This document shows, one piece after another, positions 24,680 to 33,332 of a stretch of DNA of 64,000 bases; positions within the stretch are counted from its first letter, which is position 1; each line of letters opens with the position of its first letter. The notes beneath the pieces were generated by a model. That model was not told where the DNA came from and ran no database searches. It worked only from the letters and a program-made list of their open reading frames with translations. The position numbers and the translations under genes were made by a program. The stretch is from Mycolicibacterium sphagni (lineage in GTDB: Bacteria > Actinomycetota > Actinomycetes > Mycobacteriales > Mycobacteriaceae): positions 1 to 64,000 of the forward strand of contig NZ_NOZR01000016.1 in the NCBI RefSeq assembly GCF_002250655.1, read 5' to 3'.

Positions 24680-26468
24680 GATGCCTGGTCGCATCGGCTC
24701 CCCGGAAGCGCTCCGTATCCCGGGTGCGCAGCGGGCGGCCCTGGGGCGGTGGTTGCGCGAAGCGCCAGCGGCACTGTTGCCGTTGGCGGTGACAGTCGGC
24801 GCGGTGACCGGGCTCGGTGCGGTGGGGTTTCGTTGGCTGATCACGGCGTTCACTCGCGTGTTCACCGGCTACGACGACTACTCCGGCCTCGGGCGCGTCC
24901 CCAGTACGCATTGGCCACAGCTCGGTTTCTGGTTTCTGCTGCTGACGCCGGTGATCGCCGGCGCAGTGTACGGGCCACTGGTGCACTGGTTCGCTCCCGA
25001 GGCCCGGGGTCACGGCGTGCCAGAGGTGATGTACGCGGTCAGTCATCGGGGCGGCCGTATTGCCCCACAGGTGAGCCTGGTCAAGGCGGTGGCATCGGCG
25101 CTGTGCATCGGCGGTGGCGGCTCGGTCGGACGGGAAGGGCCGATCGTGCAGATTGGCTCGGCCACCGGTTCGACGGTCGCGCAATTGCTACGCCTCGACA
25201 CACCGCGGATGCGGCTGCTCGTCGCGTGTGGTGCGGCTGCCGGTATCTCGGCGACCTTCAACGCACCACTGGCCGGACCGTTCTTCGCGATGGAGCTAAT
25301 CCTGCGAGATTTCACCGCGGAGTCCTTCGGCGCTGTGGTCCTAGCCAGTGTCACCGCCGATGTCGTCGGGCGAGCGATGCTCGGCGACCACCCATTCCTG
25401 TCACTGCCCGGCTTCACGGTCCACACCCCGGTCGAATACGTGTTCTATGTCGCGCTCGGGGTCGCGGCCGGAGTCGTCGGGGTCGCGTTTTCAAAAATCC
25501 TCTATCTGATCGAAGATGCCTGCGACTGGGTATGGCGAGGACCGGAATGGGCGCGCCCAGCGGCAGGCGGCCTGGTAATTGGTGCCCTGCTGATCGCGCT
25601 GCCGCAGATGTACGGCGTCGGCTACCCGGTCCTGGAGAATGCCGTCGAGGGCCGGTATGCGATCGGCATGCTATTGGTGCTGATGGTCGGCAAGATGATC
25701 GCGACCAGCCTGACCATCGGCATCGGTGGATCGGGCGGGGTGTTCGCACCGACGTTGTTCATCGGCGCCATGGCCGGCACCGCTTTCGGCACGATCGTCC
25801 ACGGCCTTTTTCCTGGCGTGACCGAGTCCGCCGGGGCTTACGGGTTGATCGGCATGGGCGCAGCGTTGGGTGGCGCCACCGGCGCCCCCATCACCGCGGT
25901 GATCATTCTGTTCGAGCTCACTGGTGAATATTCGATCATTTTGCCGCTGATGGCCGCGGTCGTGATGGCCGCAGGAACCGGACACCTGTTGTCCAAGAGC
26001 ACAATTTACACGGCGAAGCTGTGGCGGCGCGGGGTCAACTTCGACACCGCCGCAGCAGCGCACACAGACTTCACCGCCGGCGAGATCGCGGTCGCAGCGC
26101 CGGATCCGTTGCCCGAACACGCGTCACTGGACGACGCCACGGCCGCACTGGCGACGGCGCCGCTCGGGATGCTGGCGGTGGTCGGCGCCGACGGCCACTA
26201 CACAGGGTGCGTGTCGGCCCAAGACGTTGCCGAAGCCCTCGACGATCCCAATCCCCCGCCGACTATCAAGACGCTGATCGGGCTTCCCACCGCCGTCGCA
26301 ACCGACACAGACGCCAGCAAGATCCTGGCCAAGCTCCGGGGCCGCGGGGACACCGGGCTACCCGTGCTCAGTCGAGATCACTCCAGACTCGTCGGGTGGA
26401 TTACCTACGAGGCAGTGCTCACGCGACTCCGCCCCGTTGCTGACTCTGGTGAGAAGGAGGCGCGATGA
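24678..26468 (+). CDS. ClC-type chloride channel/transporter with CBS domain pair
   Basis: This 596-residue ClC protein has the anion-binding motifs GHGVPEV (about 112-118), GGGGSVGREGPIVQIGS (about 145-161, with the gating Glu) and GSGGVFAPTLFIG (about 351-363), embedded in about 16-18 helices. After LLSKSTIYTAKLWRRGV the C-terminus (about 460-590) carries two CBS motifs. ClC proteins move Cl- down its gradient or exchange Cl- for H+. The gating Glu is present, but the choice cannot be made by eye. The ATG at 24678 has no Shine-Dalgarno and lies in the operator, which suggests a leaderless transcript. A second ATG follows directly. The stop overlaps the ctaG start (ATGA). Confidence 0.9.
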   Translation: MMPGRIGSPEALRIPGAQRAALGRWLREAPAALLPLAVTVGAVTGLGAVGFRWLITAFTRVFTGYDDYSGLGRVPSTHWPQLGFWFLLLTPVIAGAVYGPLVHWFAPEARGHGVPEVMYAVSHRGGRIAPQVSLVKAVASALCIGGGGSVGREGPIVQIGSATGSTVAQLLRLDTPRMRLLVACGAAAGISATFNAPLAGPFFAMELILRDFTAESFGAVVLASVTADVVGRAMLGDHPFLSLPGFTVHTPVEYVFYVALGVAAGVVGVAFSKILYLIEDACDWVWRGPEWARPAAGGLVIGALLIALPQMYGVGYPVLENAVEGRYAIGMLLVLMVGKMIATSLTIGIGGSGGVFAPTLFIGAMAGTAFGTIVHGLFPGVTESAGAYGLIGMGAALGGATGAPITAVIILFELTGEYSIILPLMAAVVMAAGTGHLLSKSTIYTAKLWRRGVNFDTAAAAHTDFTAGEIAVAAPDPLPEHASLDDATAALATAPLGMLAVVGADGHYTGCVSAQDVAEALDDPNPPPTIKTLIGLPTAVATDTDASKILAKLRGRGDTGLPVLSRDHSRLVGWITYEAVLTRLRPVADSGEKEAR

Positions 26469-27436
26469 CAATGGACGCCCGGCCGCTGTCGACTGGGTGG
26501 ACTGCTTCGCCGGTGGCCGACGTGCTTATCGCTGTGGCCGTCATCGGCTATCTCGTCCTGTTGATCCGGCTCCGTCGCACCGCACAGCCATGGCCATCGA
26601 GGCGAACCGTGTCCGCGGTGGCTGCGGCGGCAGTCCTGGTGCTCGTCGTCAACAGCCCACTGTCGACCTACAGCCATCATCTGTTCTGGGTGCACATGAT
26701 CGTGCACCTGCTGCTCATTAGCGTAGTGCCCGCTCTCTTGGTGTGGGCGCAGCCAATTCGACTGCTGCACAACGCCGGTGGCCCCGATACCCAGGTCAGG
26801 ATCGACAGTCTTCGGTCCGGTTGGGCATTCCGTTGGCTGATCAACCCGCGCCTGACCGTTCCGTTGTACGCGGCGGTGCTGGTGCTGACCCACCTCACCG
26901 GGTTTCAGCAAGCCATGAGCCAGCACATGTGGATCCACACCAGCGAACTCGTCCTCTATCTGGTCGCCGGCTACCTATTGCTGCTCCCTTTGGCGGGAAG
27001 CGAACTGACCACCGACCCGCCGTTGGCCCCGTTCCTGTGCTTCATCGTCGTGGTGCTCTGCATGGGTCCGGACACTTTGGTCGGTGTCGAGTTGATGATG
27101 ACCGACACCGCACTCGCACCCGCCTACGCCGCATCCAGGAGCTGGGGACCGTCGGCTCTGGTGGACCAATCCGCCGCCGGGGCCATCATGTGGTTCGCCG
27201 GAGACGGCCTGATGATGATCCTGATGGTCGTCATCGGGGGTCGTTGGATCGCGAGCCGGGACGGTTCGGGTAGCAGCTTCGGTCCGTGGCTGGACCAGAT
27301 CCGCAGGCAAACGACCCTCGGCGATGACTTCGACCCGTCGGTCGATGTCGATGACGACGACGCCGCATTGGCCGCCTACAACGCCCGGCTAGCGGCGCTG
27401 CACGGCCGAAAGCAAAACGGCGCCAACGGCCTATGA
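26465..27436 (+). CDS. CtaG-family cytochrome c oxidase assembly/copper membrane protein
   Basis: This 323-residue protein has about seven membrane helices and His-rich positions typical of caa3-type CtaG/CopD-like assembly factors: YSHHLFWVHMIVHLLLISVVPALLVWAQP, LTHLTGFQQAMSQHMWIHTSELVLYLVAGYLLLLPL, and GPDTLVGVELMMTD. The acidic C-terminus (DPSVDVDDDDAALAAYN) faces the cytoplasm. The family helps insert copper in cytochrome oxidase. The ATG overlaps the ClC stop by four bases, and GAGAAGGAGG lies just upstream at 26451-26460, so translation is strongly coupled to ClC. This pairing in a MarR-controlled operon points to a shared stress or copper/anion response, which is inference. Confidence 0.86.
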   Translation: MTMDARPLSTGWTASPVADVLIAVAVIGYLVLLIRLRRTAQPWPSRRTVSAVAAAAVLVLVVNSPLSTYSHHLFWVHMIVHLLLISVVPALLVWAQPIRLLHNAGGPDTQVRIDSLRSGWAFRWLINPRLTVPLYAAVLVLTHLTGFQQAMSQHMWIHTSELVLYLVAGYLLLLPLAGSELTTDPPLAPFLCFIVVVLCMGPDTLVGVELMMTDTALAPAYAASRSWGPSALVDQSAAGAIMWFAGDGLMMILMVVIGGRWIASRDGSGSSFGPWLDQIRRQTTLGDDFDPSVDVDDDDAALAAYNARLAALHGRKQNGANGL

Positions 27437-27807
27437 TCATCCCGAAGATTGCCGGACTATCCGGGAAGCTGCCCTATGTCATCGTGTCCGGATTCGGCGC
27501 GGCGTCGGAGTCGACCGCGCCTTGGCGACTCGGCGCGCGGTCCCGGATTCCCCGGGCCGGTTCATCTCTGGGCGTTGCGACACCCCGGTCAGGGCCTCGG
27601 CCCGGCGGCGTCGCACCACATTAGATGACACTGAGAGTTTCGCTATCAGCGCGTGATCGGCTACGCAGCGGGTAATCCGACAGCACAGAGCAAACGTCGG
27701 CGGTGATCTGCGGCCGGCGTGCACACCTACATGACCGATTCGGGATGATCGATAATGTCTAGCACCGCCTCCAACGTTGATATCCGTTGCGCCGGAACGT
27801 TCGAGTG
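27437..27807. other. Intergenic region before the second DUF4383-like gene
   Basis: No gene is supported. Small GC-rich open frames on both strands lack motifs. The last 80 bases are AT-richer (ATGATCGATAATGTCTAGCA) and may hold the promoter of the membrane protein gene. No strong hairpin or repeat was seen. Confidence 0.4.
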
Positions 27808-28617
27808 ATGTCACCGGTCACGCAGAGCTCCTTCGGACGCCTAACCTCGGGACTACGTCAGGTCAGCCGCAACCCGAGCCACTTCCGAATGGGTCGATGG
27901 TTCTTGCTGGCCGAGGGCGTGCTGCTGATCGCCCTCGGCATCGCCGGGTTCGCCTCCGACGCAATGCATCCCGACGCCACACCCGTGGGGAGCGCCCTGG
28001 TGTCGGTGTTGGCGATGACGCACTGGCACAGCGCGATACTGCTCAGCTTTGGAGTGCTAGCGATGCTGAGCAGCCTGCGGCGCCGTGCCGCGATCACCAT
28101 CACCGCCGTCGGCGCAGTGGTATTCGCGGGTTTGGTGATCGTCGGAGCGGTGGCCGCTGCGCATCACGCGCCCGGGCCATTGGGGTTGGAACCGCGCGAC
28201 ATAGTGCTGCACGGGGTGCTAGCCGCCGCGAATTTGGCTGTGTTGTACTGGCTTATCCCGGACGTGTTGGAAGGGCCGGACTGGATCCGCCGCCCGGGGT
28301 CTCAAACGGCGCACTCACTTGATACACCGTTGCCGCAGCTCGTCCGGATGGCTTCCGCGGGTTCTGAGATGGCAACCGGCGCGTTCGCCGAGCACAGCAG
28401 ATCACCCAAGCCGTCAGCCAACGATCAGACGGACAACAAGGCGAAGTCCTCCACCGGCGACACGGGCGGGCACTTCAGCCCGCAAGGGGTGCTCGGCGAC
28501 CAAACCCAACACCGCGCCCCGGAGCTGTGGTTTTCCCGGCACGCGCGATCAGCCTCGCTCGCGGCAGCCGGCGTGGCCGCCGTCGCTGCCACTGTCGCAC
28601 GCGCGCTCCGCAAATGA
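27808..28617 (+). CDS. DUF4383-like membrane protein, copy 2, with SDR-type C-terminal tail
   Basis: This 269-residue protein has an N-terminal half that is a paralogue of 7422-7952: NPSHFRMGRWFLLAEGVLLIALGIAG, four helices, and LHGVLAAANLAVLYWLIPDVLEGP. Its C-terminal half is different. A disordered stretch rich in Ser, Lys, Thr and Asp (about 170-225) leads to PELWFSRHAR and a final hydrophobic helix ending in ALRK. That tail matches the end of the SDR at 11287-12303 in both protein and nucleotide sequence, so a domain has been shuffled between two unrelated genes of the same island. ATG 27808 was chosen. A TTG at 27787 would extend it. It is monocistronic by appearance. Function is unknown. 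Confidence 0.8.
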   Translation: MSPVTQSSFGRLTSGLRQVSRNPSHFRMGRWFLLAEGVLLIALGIAGFASDAMHPDATPVGSALVSVLAMTHWHSAILLSFGVLAMLSSLRRRAAITITAVGAVVFAGLVIVGAVAAAHHAPGPLGLEPRDIVLHGVLAAANLAVLYWLIPDVLEGPDWIRRPGSQTAHSLDTPLPQLVRMASAGSEMATGAFAEHSRSPKPSANDQTDNKAKSSTGDTGGHFSPQGVLGDQTQHRAPELWFSRHARSASLAAAGVAAVAATVARALRK

Positions 28618-28728
28618 CCCTCCGCCGCGGAGGAAGATCGGTATCCGGATGACGCGACAACCTCTCGCCCCATTGATCTTCGGGCGCACGGCTCGCCACC
28701 TGCTGACACGGGATGGGCGGTGCCCAGA

Positions 28729-29259
28729 TCACCTGCCGGTGTCGATCCCAGCTTCGGCGAGACCAGCGCGTACCGCTTCGCCACACTGCTGGTCGGTCCG
28801 CACCATCGTGAGGCGGCCGCCGTCCTCGTAGAGGACATATTGCAGCGCCGCCAGGTCTCCCTCCCCCGACTGGCGCAGCATCCGGTAGACGTCGCGACGG
28901 GTCAAACCAGCCGACCCCAGGCCTTCGGGCTGCAGACGCCCATCTACTATCAGGATCAGCGGACGGCGGTCCAGCAGCCCGCCGAGCCAGCCACGGCGGT
29001 GTAGTCCGGTAACGATGCGATGGGCAACCAACAGTGTGATCAGGGCGACCGCTCCAGTGGCCAACGACGTCGTCGACGATGTCGCGGTGCGGCCGACAAT
29101 CGCGCCGACTGCGACGGTCACGACAAGATCGAACACGTTGAGCTCGGCGAGCATTCGACGTTGTGAAAGGCGCAGCCCGACCACGGCGACGGCGAATAGG
29201 AGCAGGGCCTTCAGCGCGACCCAGCCCAGCTCTGCGTAGTGACCGATCAGATACGACAT
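28729..29259 (-). CDS. DUF421 (YetF-like) membrane protein
   Basis: This 176-residue protein matches the DUF421/YetF type: two or three N-terminal helices (GWVALKALLLFAVAVVGLRLSQRR, LNVFDLVVTVAVGAIVGRTATS, LATGAVALITLLVAHRIV), then a soluble alpha/beta domain with the family motif RRPLILIVDGRLQPEGLGSAGLTRRDVYRMLRQSG and LAALQYVLYEDGGRLTMV. In Bacillus such proteins sit in the spore or cell membrane and have no enzymatic activity assigned. The ATG at 29259 follows a strong AGGGAGG by four to five bases. The gene lies in the same direction as the five-gene operon but starts 150 bp after that operon's last stop, so it is probably separate. Confidence 0.86.
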   Translation of the reverse strand: MSYLIGHYAELGWVALKALLLFAVAVVGLRLSQRRMLAELNVFDLVVTVAVGAIVGRTATSSTTSLATGAVALITLLVAHRIVTGLHRRGWLGGLLDRRPLILIVDGRLQPEGLGSAGLTRRDVYRMLRQSGEGDLAALQYVLYEDGGRLTMVRTDQQCGEAVRAGLAEAGIDTGR

Positions 29260-29409
29260 GGCGCCTCCCTTGTGCACATCATTTGTCGTGCTCATTAAGT
29301 GCCCGAGGGTCTTTCGGCAGCCGCCGAGTGGGCAAGCCGTGTAATTCGGCCAGGATCAATCCCGTCAGCTTCCACCGTGGTCATGTCCGACAGCCCGGGG
29401 ACGGGCCTG

Positions 29410-30510
29410 TCATGGCCATCGGCGGTAGTGCGCAGCGGTCGCGGCGATCGACATCCCGTGACCGGGGCGGGCCGTCTCCGGGATCAGCACGCCGTCCACC
29501 GCCCGAGGCAGCCCGTCGAATAGTTCGGGTTCGAGGCGGGTGTGGTCGATGAAGTACTCGAGGTGCCGCAGATTGGTGATACTGGCGGCCACAGGGGCGT
29601 GGAGTGCCGGTGCGCAATGCGCGGAGACCTCCAGGTTGTGGGCGGCGGCGACGGATGCCGCCGCGAGCCAGCCGGTGTAGCCGCCACAGCGGGTCGCGTC
29701 GAGTTGCAGGCAGTCCACGACGGGCGCGATGCGGCGTGCGTCGTAGAGGTCGGACACGTATTCCCCGGCGGCGACGTCGCATCGAACGCTTCCCCGGACG
29801 GTGTTCATGCCCTCGATGTCGTCGCTGCTGACCGGCTCCTCGAACCAGACAACGCCCAGATCGTCGAGGGCGACGCCGACTCGACATGCCTGCCCGGGCG
29901 TGTAGCCGCCGTTGGCGTCCACCATCAGCGCGACGTCATCTCCGGCGCACTCCCGCAGCTGACGGACCCGCCGCACATCGCAGGCGATGTCGGCGCCCCA
30001 GTCCTGCCCGATTTTGATCTTCATCGCGGAGCAACCGGTGGCGCGCCAGGTCGCGACCTGTTCCGCGAGTTGGGTGTCGTCCAGCGTCGTGAATCCACCC
30101 GAGCCGTAGATCGGCACTGCGGGGCGGACCTGTCCCAGCAGCGTCGTCAGCGGTTCGTCGCACAACCGCGCCTTGAGGTCCCACAGGGCGATGTCCACGG
30201 CGCTGAGGGCCTGCATGATCAGCCCGCGGGTGCCGAAGTTGCGGCAGCTGCGTTGCATCGCCTGCCACGCGCCCGCAACGTCGAAGGGGTTGCGGCCGCC
30301 AACGACTCCGGCGAGGTGATCGATGATCACCGCCGCCGCGGCTGGTGAACTGTAGGTCCATCCCAGGCCGGTGGTCCCGCCGGTATGGATGTGAACGACG
30401 ACGGCGGTGGTGGCGTCCCAGGCCAGGGTGCCGTCAGCTTCGGGTTCGGGGGTTTCGACAGTGTAGATGTCGACATCGACCCGCTCGATCTTCGCCGATA
30501 TGACGCTCAT
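29410..30510 (-). CDS. Enolase-superfamily enzyme (mandelate racemase/muconate cycloisomerase type)
   Basis: This 366-residue protein has an N-terminal capping domain and a TIM barrel with the family's catalytic pattern: K-x-K in AMKIKIGQ (about 163-169), metal ligands in LMVDANGGY, WFEEP and AAGEYV, and a late His in VSAHCAPALH that would act as the second base. The pairing of Lys and His fits the mandelate-racemase/sugar-acid-dehydratase subgroup more than muconate cycloisomerases, though it is not proof. Its start overlaps the stop of the GMC gene (ATGA), so it is the last gene of a coupled operon. A role in dehydrating or epimerising the acid made by the flavoprotein would be logical, but is inferred. 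Confidence 0.86.
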   Translation of the reverse strand: MSVISAKIERVDVDIYTVETPEPEADGTLAWDATTAVVVHIHTGGTTGLGWTYSSPAAAAVIIDHLAGVVGGRNPFDVAGAWQAMQRSCRNFGTRGLIMQALSAVDIALWDLKARLCDEPLTTLLGQVRPAVPIYGSGGFTTLDDTQLAEQVATWRATGCSAMKIKIGQDWGADIACDVRRVRQLRECAGDDVALMVDANGGYTPGQACRVGVALDDLGVVWFEEPVSSDDIEGMNTVRGSVRCDVAAGEYVSDLYDARRIAPVVDCLQLDATRCGGYTGWLAAASVAAAHNLEVSAHCAPALHAPVAASITNLRHLEYFIDHTRLEPELFDGLPRAVDGVLIPETARPGHGMSIAATAAHYRRWP

Positions 30511-32177
30511 CGTTGCTGGTCGTCATCGTGGCTGGTGCGTCCGGCGGCGTGGCGGGCCATCATGTCCGCGGCGCGCGCGGCCAGCGCCATGATGGTGAGG
30601 GCCGGGTTGGCTGAACCCTGGGTAGGCAGCGTGCTGCCGTCGATGACGTAGAGACGGTCGATCCCGAACACCCGATGCTCGGCGTCGACCACCCCGTCCT
30701 GGGCGCACGCGGCCATCCGGGCCCCGCCGACCAGATGCGCGTAGCGCTCAATGGTGATGACTTCCTCCGCGCCGGCCGCACGCAAGATGTCCTGCATGAC
30801 CGCCGTCGCGGCGTCAATGAGTTGCCGGTCATTGTCACACTGGCTATAGGCGAAGTGGGCCACCGGTAAGCCGTGGCGGTCGGTCTCGTCGGCCAGCGTG
30901 ACCCGATTGTCGGGTTGCGGCAGCAGCTCGCACAGCGCGCCGAGAGTGGCCCAGTGCACGTAATCGCGCATGTATTCGCGCAGTGTTTTGCCCCAATGAC
31001 CCTGCGCGCTGACATGTTCGGCCCACGTGATGGGCAGCGGGCTGACGGTCTGGATAGACCAGCCGCGTTTGTAGGGTTTGGCTGCGTCTGTCTCGTAGAA
31101 CTGCTCGGAGCTGACCTCGGGCGGCGGGGATTTGTACATCCGGATTTCGTCGTCGAATCGTCCAGCGACCTGGGGTGCGCCCTGCACCATCAGGTAACGG
31201 CCGAGCTGGTCGTGGTCGTTGCCCAGTCCGCGTTCGTAGCGCTTGGTGGCCGAGAGCAGCAGCAGCCGGGGCGTTTCGATCGAATATCCGGCCACTACAA
31301 CGGCTTTGGCGCGTTGGCGGCGCACGACGCCGGCGTGGTAGTACTCGACGCCGGTCGCGCGTGCAGTGCGGTCATCGACGAGCACCCGGGACACGTGCGA
31401 ATCCGCGCGGATCTCGGCCCCGTGCGCGAGCGCGTCGGGAATGTGGGTGACCAATGGGCTGGCCTTGGCGTTGACCTTGCAGCCCTGCAGGCAGAAGCCG
31501 CGGTAGATGCAGTGTGGTCGGTTGCCGAAGCGGCCGTTGGGGATGGCTACCGGCCCGACCCGCATCTGTATGCCGAGTTCGGCCGCGCCCTTGAGCGCGA
31601 TCATCCCGTTGCCGCCGATCGGGTGCGGGCGGTGCGGGTAAGTGTGCGGATCACCCCACGGCCAGTCCTGGCCGGCGACCGGCAGCTCGGCTTCGATCTG
31701 CTCGTAGTAGGGCTGCAGCATGCGGTAGCTGATCGGCCAGTCGGCGCCGACCCCGTCGGTGCTGCGGGTACGGAAGTCCGATGGGTGAAATCGGGGTACG
31801 TAACCCGCGTAGTGCACCATCGATCCGCCGACACCGCGCCCGGAGTTGTTGGAGCCCAACGGGACCGGGTCGGTGCCGCCGATCTGGCGTGGGTCGGTCC
31901 AGAACAACGCGTGCGCCCCGCGTTCGTCGCTGACCCAGTCGGTGTCGGGGTTCCAGAATGGGCCGGCGTCGAGCACCACGGTGCGCCACCCGGCACGCGC
32001 CAGCCGCTGGGCAAGCGTGCCGCCACCGGCACCGGCGCCGACGATGACGACGTCGACCTCCTCACCCTGGTCGTAGCGGCGCATATCGGCGCGCAGCCGG
32101 TGGTTGACCCGCGAACCGTTATTGGGGATGAGCCAAGCGGATTCGTTACGGGCCCGGACGGCGCCGATCTCACTCAC
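30507..32177 (-). CDS. GMC-family FAD oxidoreductase (gluconate-2-dehydrogenase-like large subunit)
   Basis: This 556-residue flavoprotein has the FAD motif DVVIVGAGAGGGTLAQRLARAG (about 26-47), GLSGSMVHY-like NNSGRGVGGSMVHYAG, a Cys-containing segment IYRGFCLQGCKVNAK, and the C-terminal FAD motif DGSTLPTQGSANPALTIMALAARAADMM. Together with the adjacent subunit-3 protein it resembles bacterial gluconate 2-dehydrogenase and related sugar or alcohol dehydrogenases. No signal peptide was seen here, whereas the small subunit of such complexes often carries the export signal. GTG 32177 overlaps the upstream stop (GTGAGTGA), and GGGGGA is nearby. The open frame continues upstream through the other gene, but that is a shadow. 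Confidence 0.88.
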   Translation of the reverse strand: MSEIGAVRARNESAWLIPNNGSRVNHRLRADMRRYDQGEEVDVVIVGAGAGGGTLAQRLARAGWRTVVLDAGPFWNPDTDWVSDERGAHALFWTDPRQIGGTDPVPLGSNNSGRGVGGSMVHYAGYVPRFHPSDFRTRSTDGVGADWPISYRMLQPYYEQIEAELPVAGQDWPWGDPHTYPHRPHPIGGNGMIALKGAAELGIQMRVGPVAIPNGRFGNRPHCIYRGFCLQGCKVNAKASPLVTHIPDALAHGAEIRADSHVSRVLVDDRTARATGVEYYHAGVVRRQRAKAVVVAGYSIETPRLLLLSATKRYERGLGNDHDQLGRYLMVQGAPQVAGRFDDEIRMYKSPPPEVSSEQFYETDAAKPYKRGWSIQTVSPLPITWAEHVSAQGHWGKTLREYMRDYVHWATLGALCELLPQPDNRVTLADETDRHGLPVAHFAYSQCDNDRQLIDAATAVMQDILRAAGAEEVITIERYAHLVGGARMAACAQDGVVDAEHRVFGIDRLYVIDGSTLPTQGSANPALTIMALAARAADMMARHAAGRTSHDDDQQR

Positions 32178-32880
32178 CGGACGGGTCCCCCGGCAGATCG
32201 GCATCGGCTTTACGGGCCCGCTCGATGCGCTCCGCGAACGGGACCGGGTCGATGTCGTGGTGGTCGGCAACCTCCCATTTCTCGCGCGCATTGATGCCGG
32301 GATTGAGATAGCCGCGTGGGTAGGCCGGGCCGGCGAACCCGATCTCGTTCCACGCCCACGGATGGGAGTAAAACGCGGTGCAGGCATACCGCGTCCACAG
32401 GCTCCACACGTGTTTGACCGCCATCTCGCCCCAGTACCCGTTGCCGGTCGCGAGCTCCTGTACCTCCTGGAGCAGGCGGGCCTGATCACCGACCGGCAGC
32501 TCGGCGTACCCGGCGTCGTGGCCAGCCTGCGCGTCCTCATCGAGGTGGGCCAGGCTGTCGCGCCAGGCCTGTCCGTCTTCGGGTAGGTCGTCGTAGTGCC
32601 ATCCATCGGTCTCACCGGTGGACAGGCGCGCATCGATGAGCGCCAGCACGGGCACCCGCGGATCGACGTCCTGGCCGAGTAAGAGATCAAGCATCGGTGC
32701 GGCGATGCCTACTTCGCGGGGGGTGAAGAACGACAACATGTTTGGCAGCCGCAACCGTGCCAGTACGACGCCTGCGGTCACGTCGTCCCACATGTGCGCC
32801 TGATCGAGGACGTCGAAGCCGGGAAAACGACCTTGCCCTTGCGGGGTGATCGCGTGCTTGCTCGGGGGGCGGTAGGGCAT
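32170..32880 (-). CDS. Gluconate 2-dehydrogenase subunit 3 family protein
   Basis: This 236-residue protein matches the Gluconate_2-dh3 family, the small partner of GMC-type dehydrogenases. It has LSFFTPREVGIAAPMLDLLLGQD and later a Trp/His-rich part VKHVWSLWTRYACTAFYSHPWAWNEIGFAGPAYPRGY. There is no Tat or Sec signal at the N-terminus (MPYRPPSKHAITPQ), so unlike the periplasmic enzyme this complex may be cytoplasmic, which is worth noting. The ATG overlaps the stop of the upstream membrane protein gene (ATGA), and its own stop overlaps the GMC start. Confidence 0.86.
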   Translation of the reverse strand: MPYRPPSKHAITPQGQGRFPGFDVLDQAHMWDDVTAGVVLARLRLPNMLSFFTPREVGIAAPMLDLLLGQDVDPRVPVLALIDARLSTGETDGWHYDDLPEDGQAWRDSLAHLDEDAQAGHDAGYAELPVGDQARLLQEVQELATGNGYWGEMAVKHVWSLWTRYACTAFYSHPWAWNEIGFAGPAYPRGYLNPGINAREKWEVADHHDIDPVPFAERIERARKADADLPGDPSGE

Positions 32881-33332
32881 CAGTGGTCCTCCCCGTCACC
32901 GGGCAATTGCAGATCCTCGCGGCGCAATAGTGCGGCCAGAAGGCCCATCCCGCCGACGAGCGAGGCCAGCAGCGGCGCGAAGGCCGGGGGGCCGGACTCC
33001 ATGTTGTACTTCGTGAAACCACCTGGGCGCTGCTTGATGCCGCGGATGTGTAAATAGCAGCCCTGCAGTCCATTGATCACAATCGCCGCACTCGCCACCG
33101 GCAGCACGGTCCGGGCCGCCCGCCGGGAGAAGAAGCCGGCGGCGCCGGCCGGGATTGCCGTGGGCACCACGACGAGTGGCCAGTACATCATCTTGTTGCC
33201 GAAACTGGCGGCGTCATGGGACAAGTAGATCTCGCCCGCGGTCACCGCCGCCCCCGCGGCGGTCAGGGCAGACAGGGTGCGTTCGAAGCGGCCGGTGCGC
33301 ACATCATGCAGCGCAGTGTTCAGGATCTTCAT
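32880..33332 (-). CDS. Small four-helix membrane protein of the oxidation operon
   Basis: This 150-residue protein has four predicted helices at about 20-38, 50-67, 74-95 and 121-140, with short loops including GCYLHIRGIKQRPGGFTKYNMESGPP. I do not recognise a named family. It could anchor the dehydrogenase complex to the membrane, or pass electrons to the quinone pool if it bound heme or quinone. Only one internal His (YLHIRG) lies near a helix, so heme ligation is doubtful. Both ends overlap neighbouring genes (ATGA at 33329-33332 and at 32877-32880), so it is made in fixed ratio with its partners. Confidence 0.78.
   Translation of the reverse strand: MKILNTALHDVRTGRFERTLSALTAAGAAVTAGEIYLSHDAASFGNKMMYWPLVVVPTAIPAGAAGFFSRRAARTVLPVASAAIVINGLQGCYLHIRGIKQRPGGFTKYNMESGPPAFAPLLASLVGGMGLLAALLRREDLQLPGDGEDH

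Noticed and set aside
30507..32690. GMC oxidoreductase with a 170-residue N-terminal extension
   Set aside because: The extension is the shadow of the subunit-3 gene in another frame, and the GTG at 32177 fits the coupled operon.
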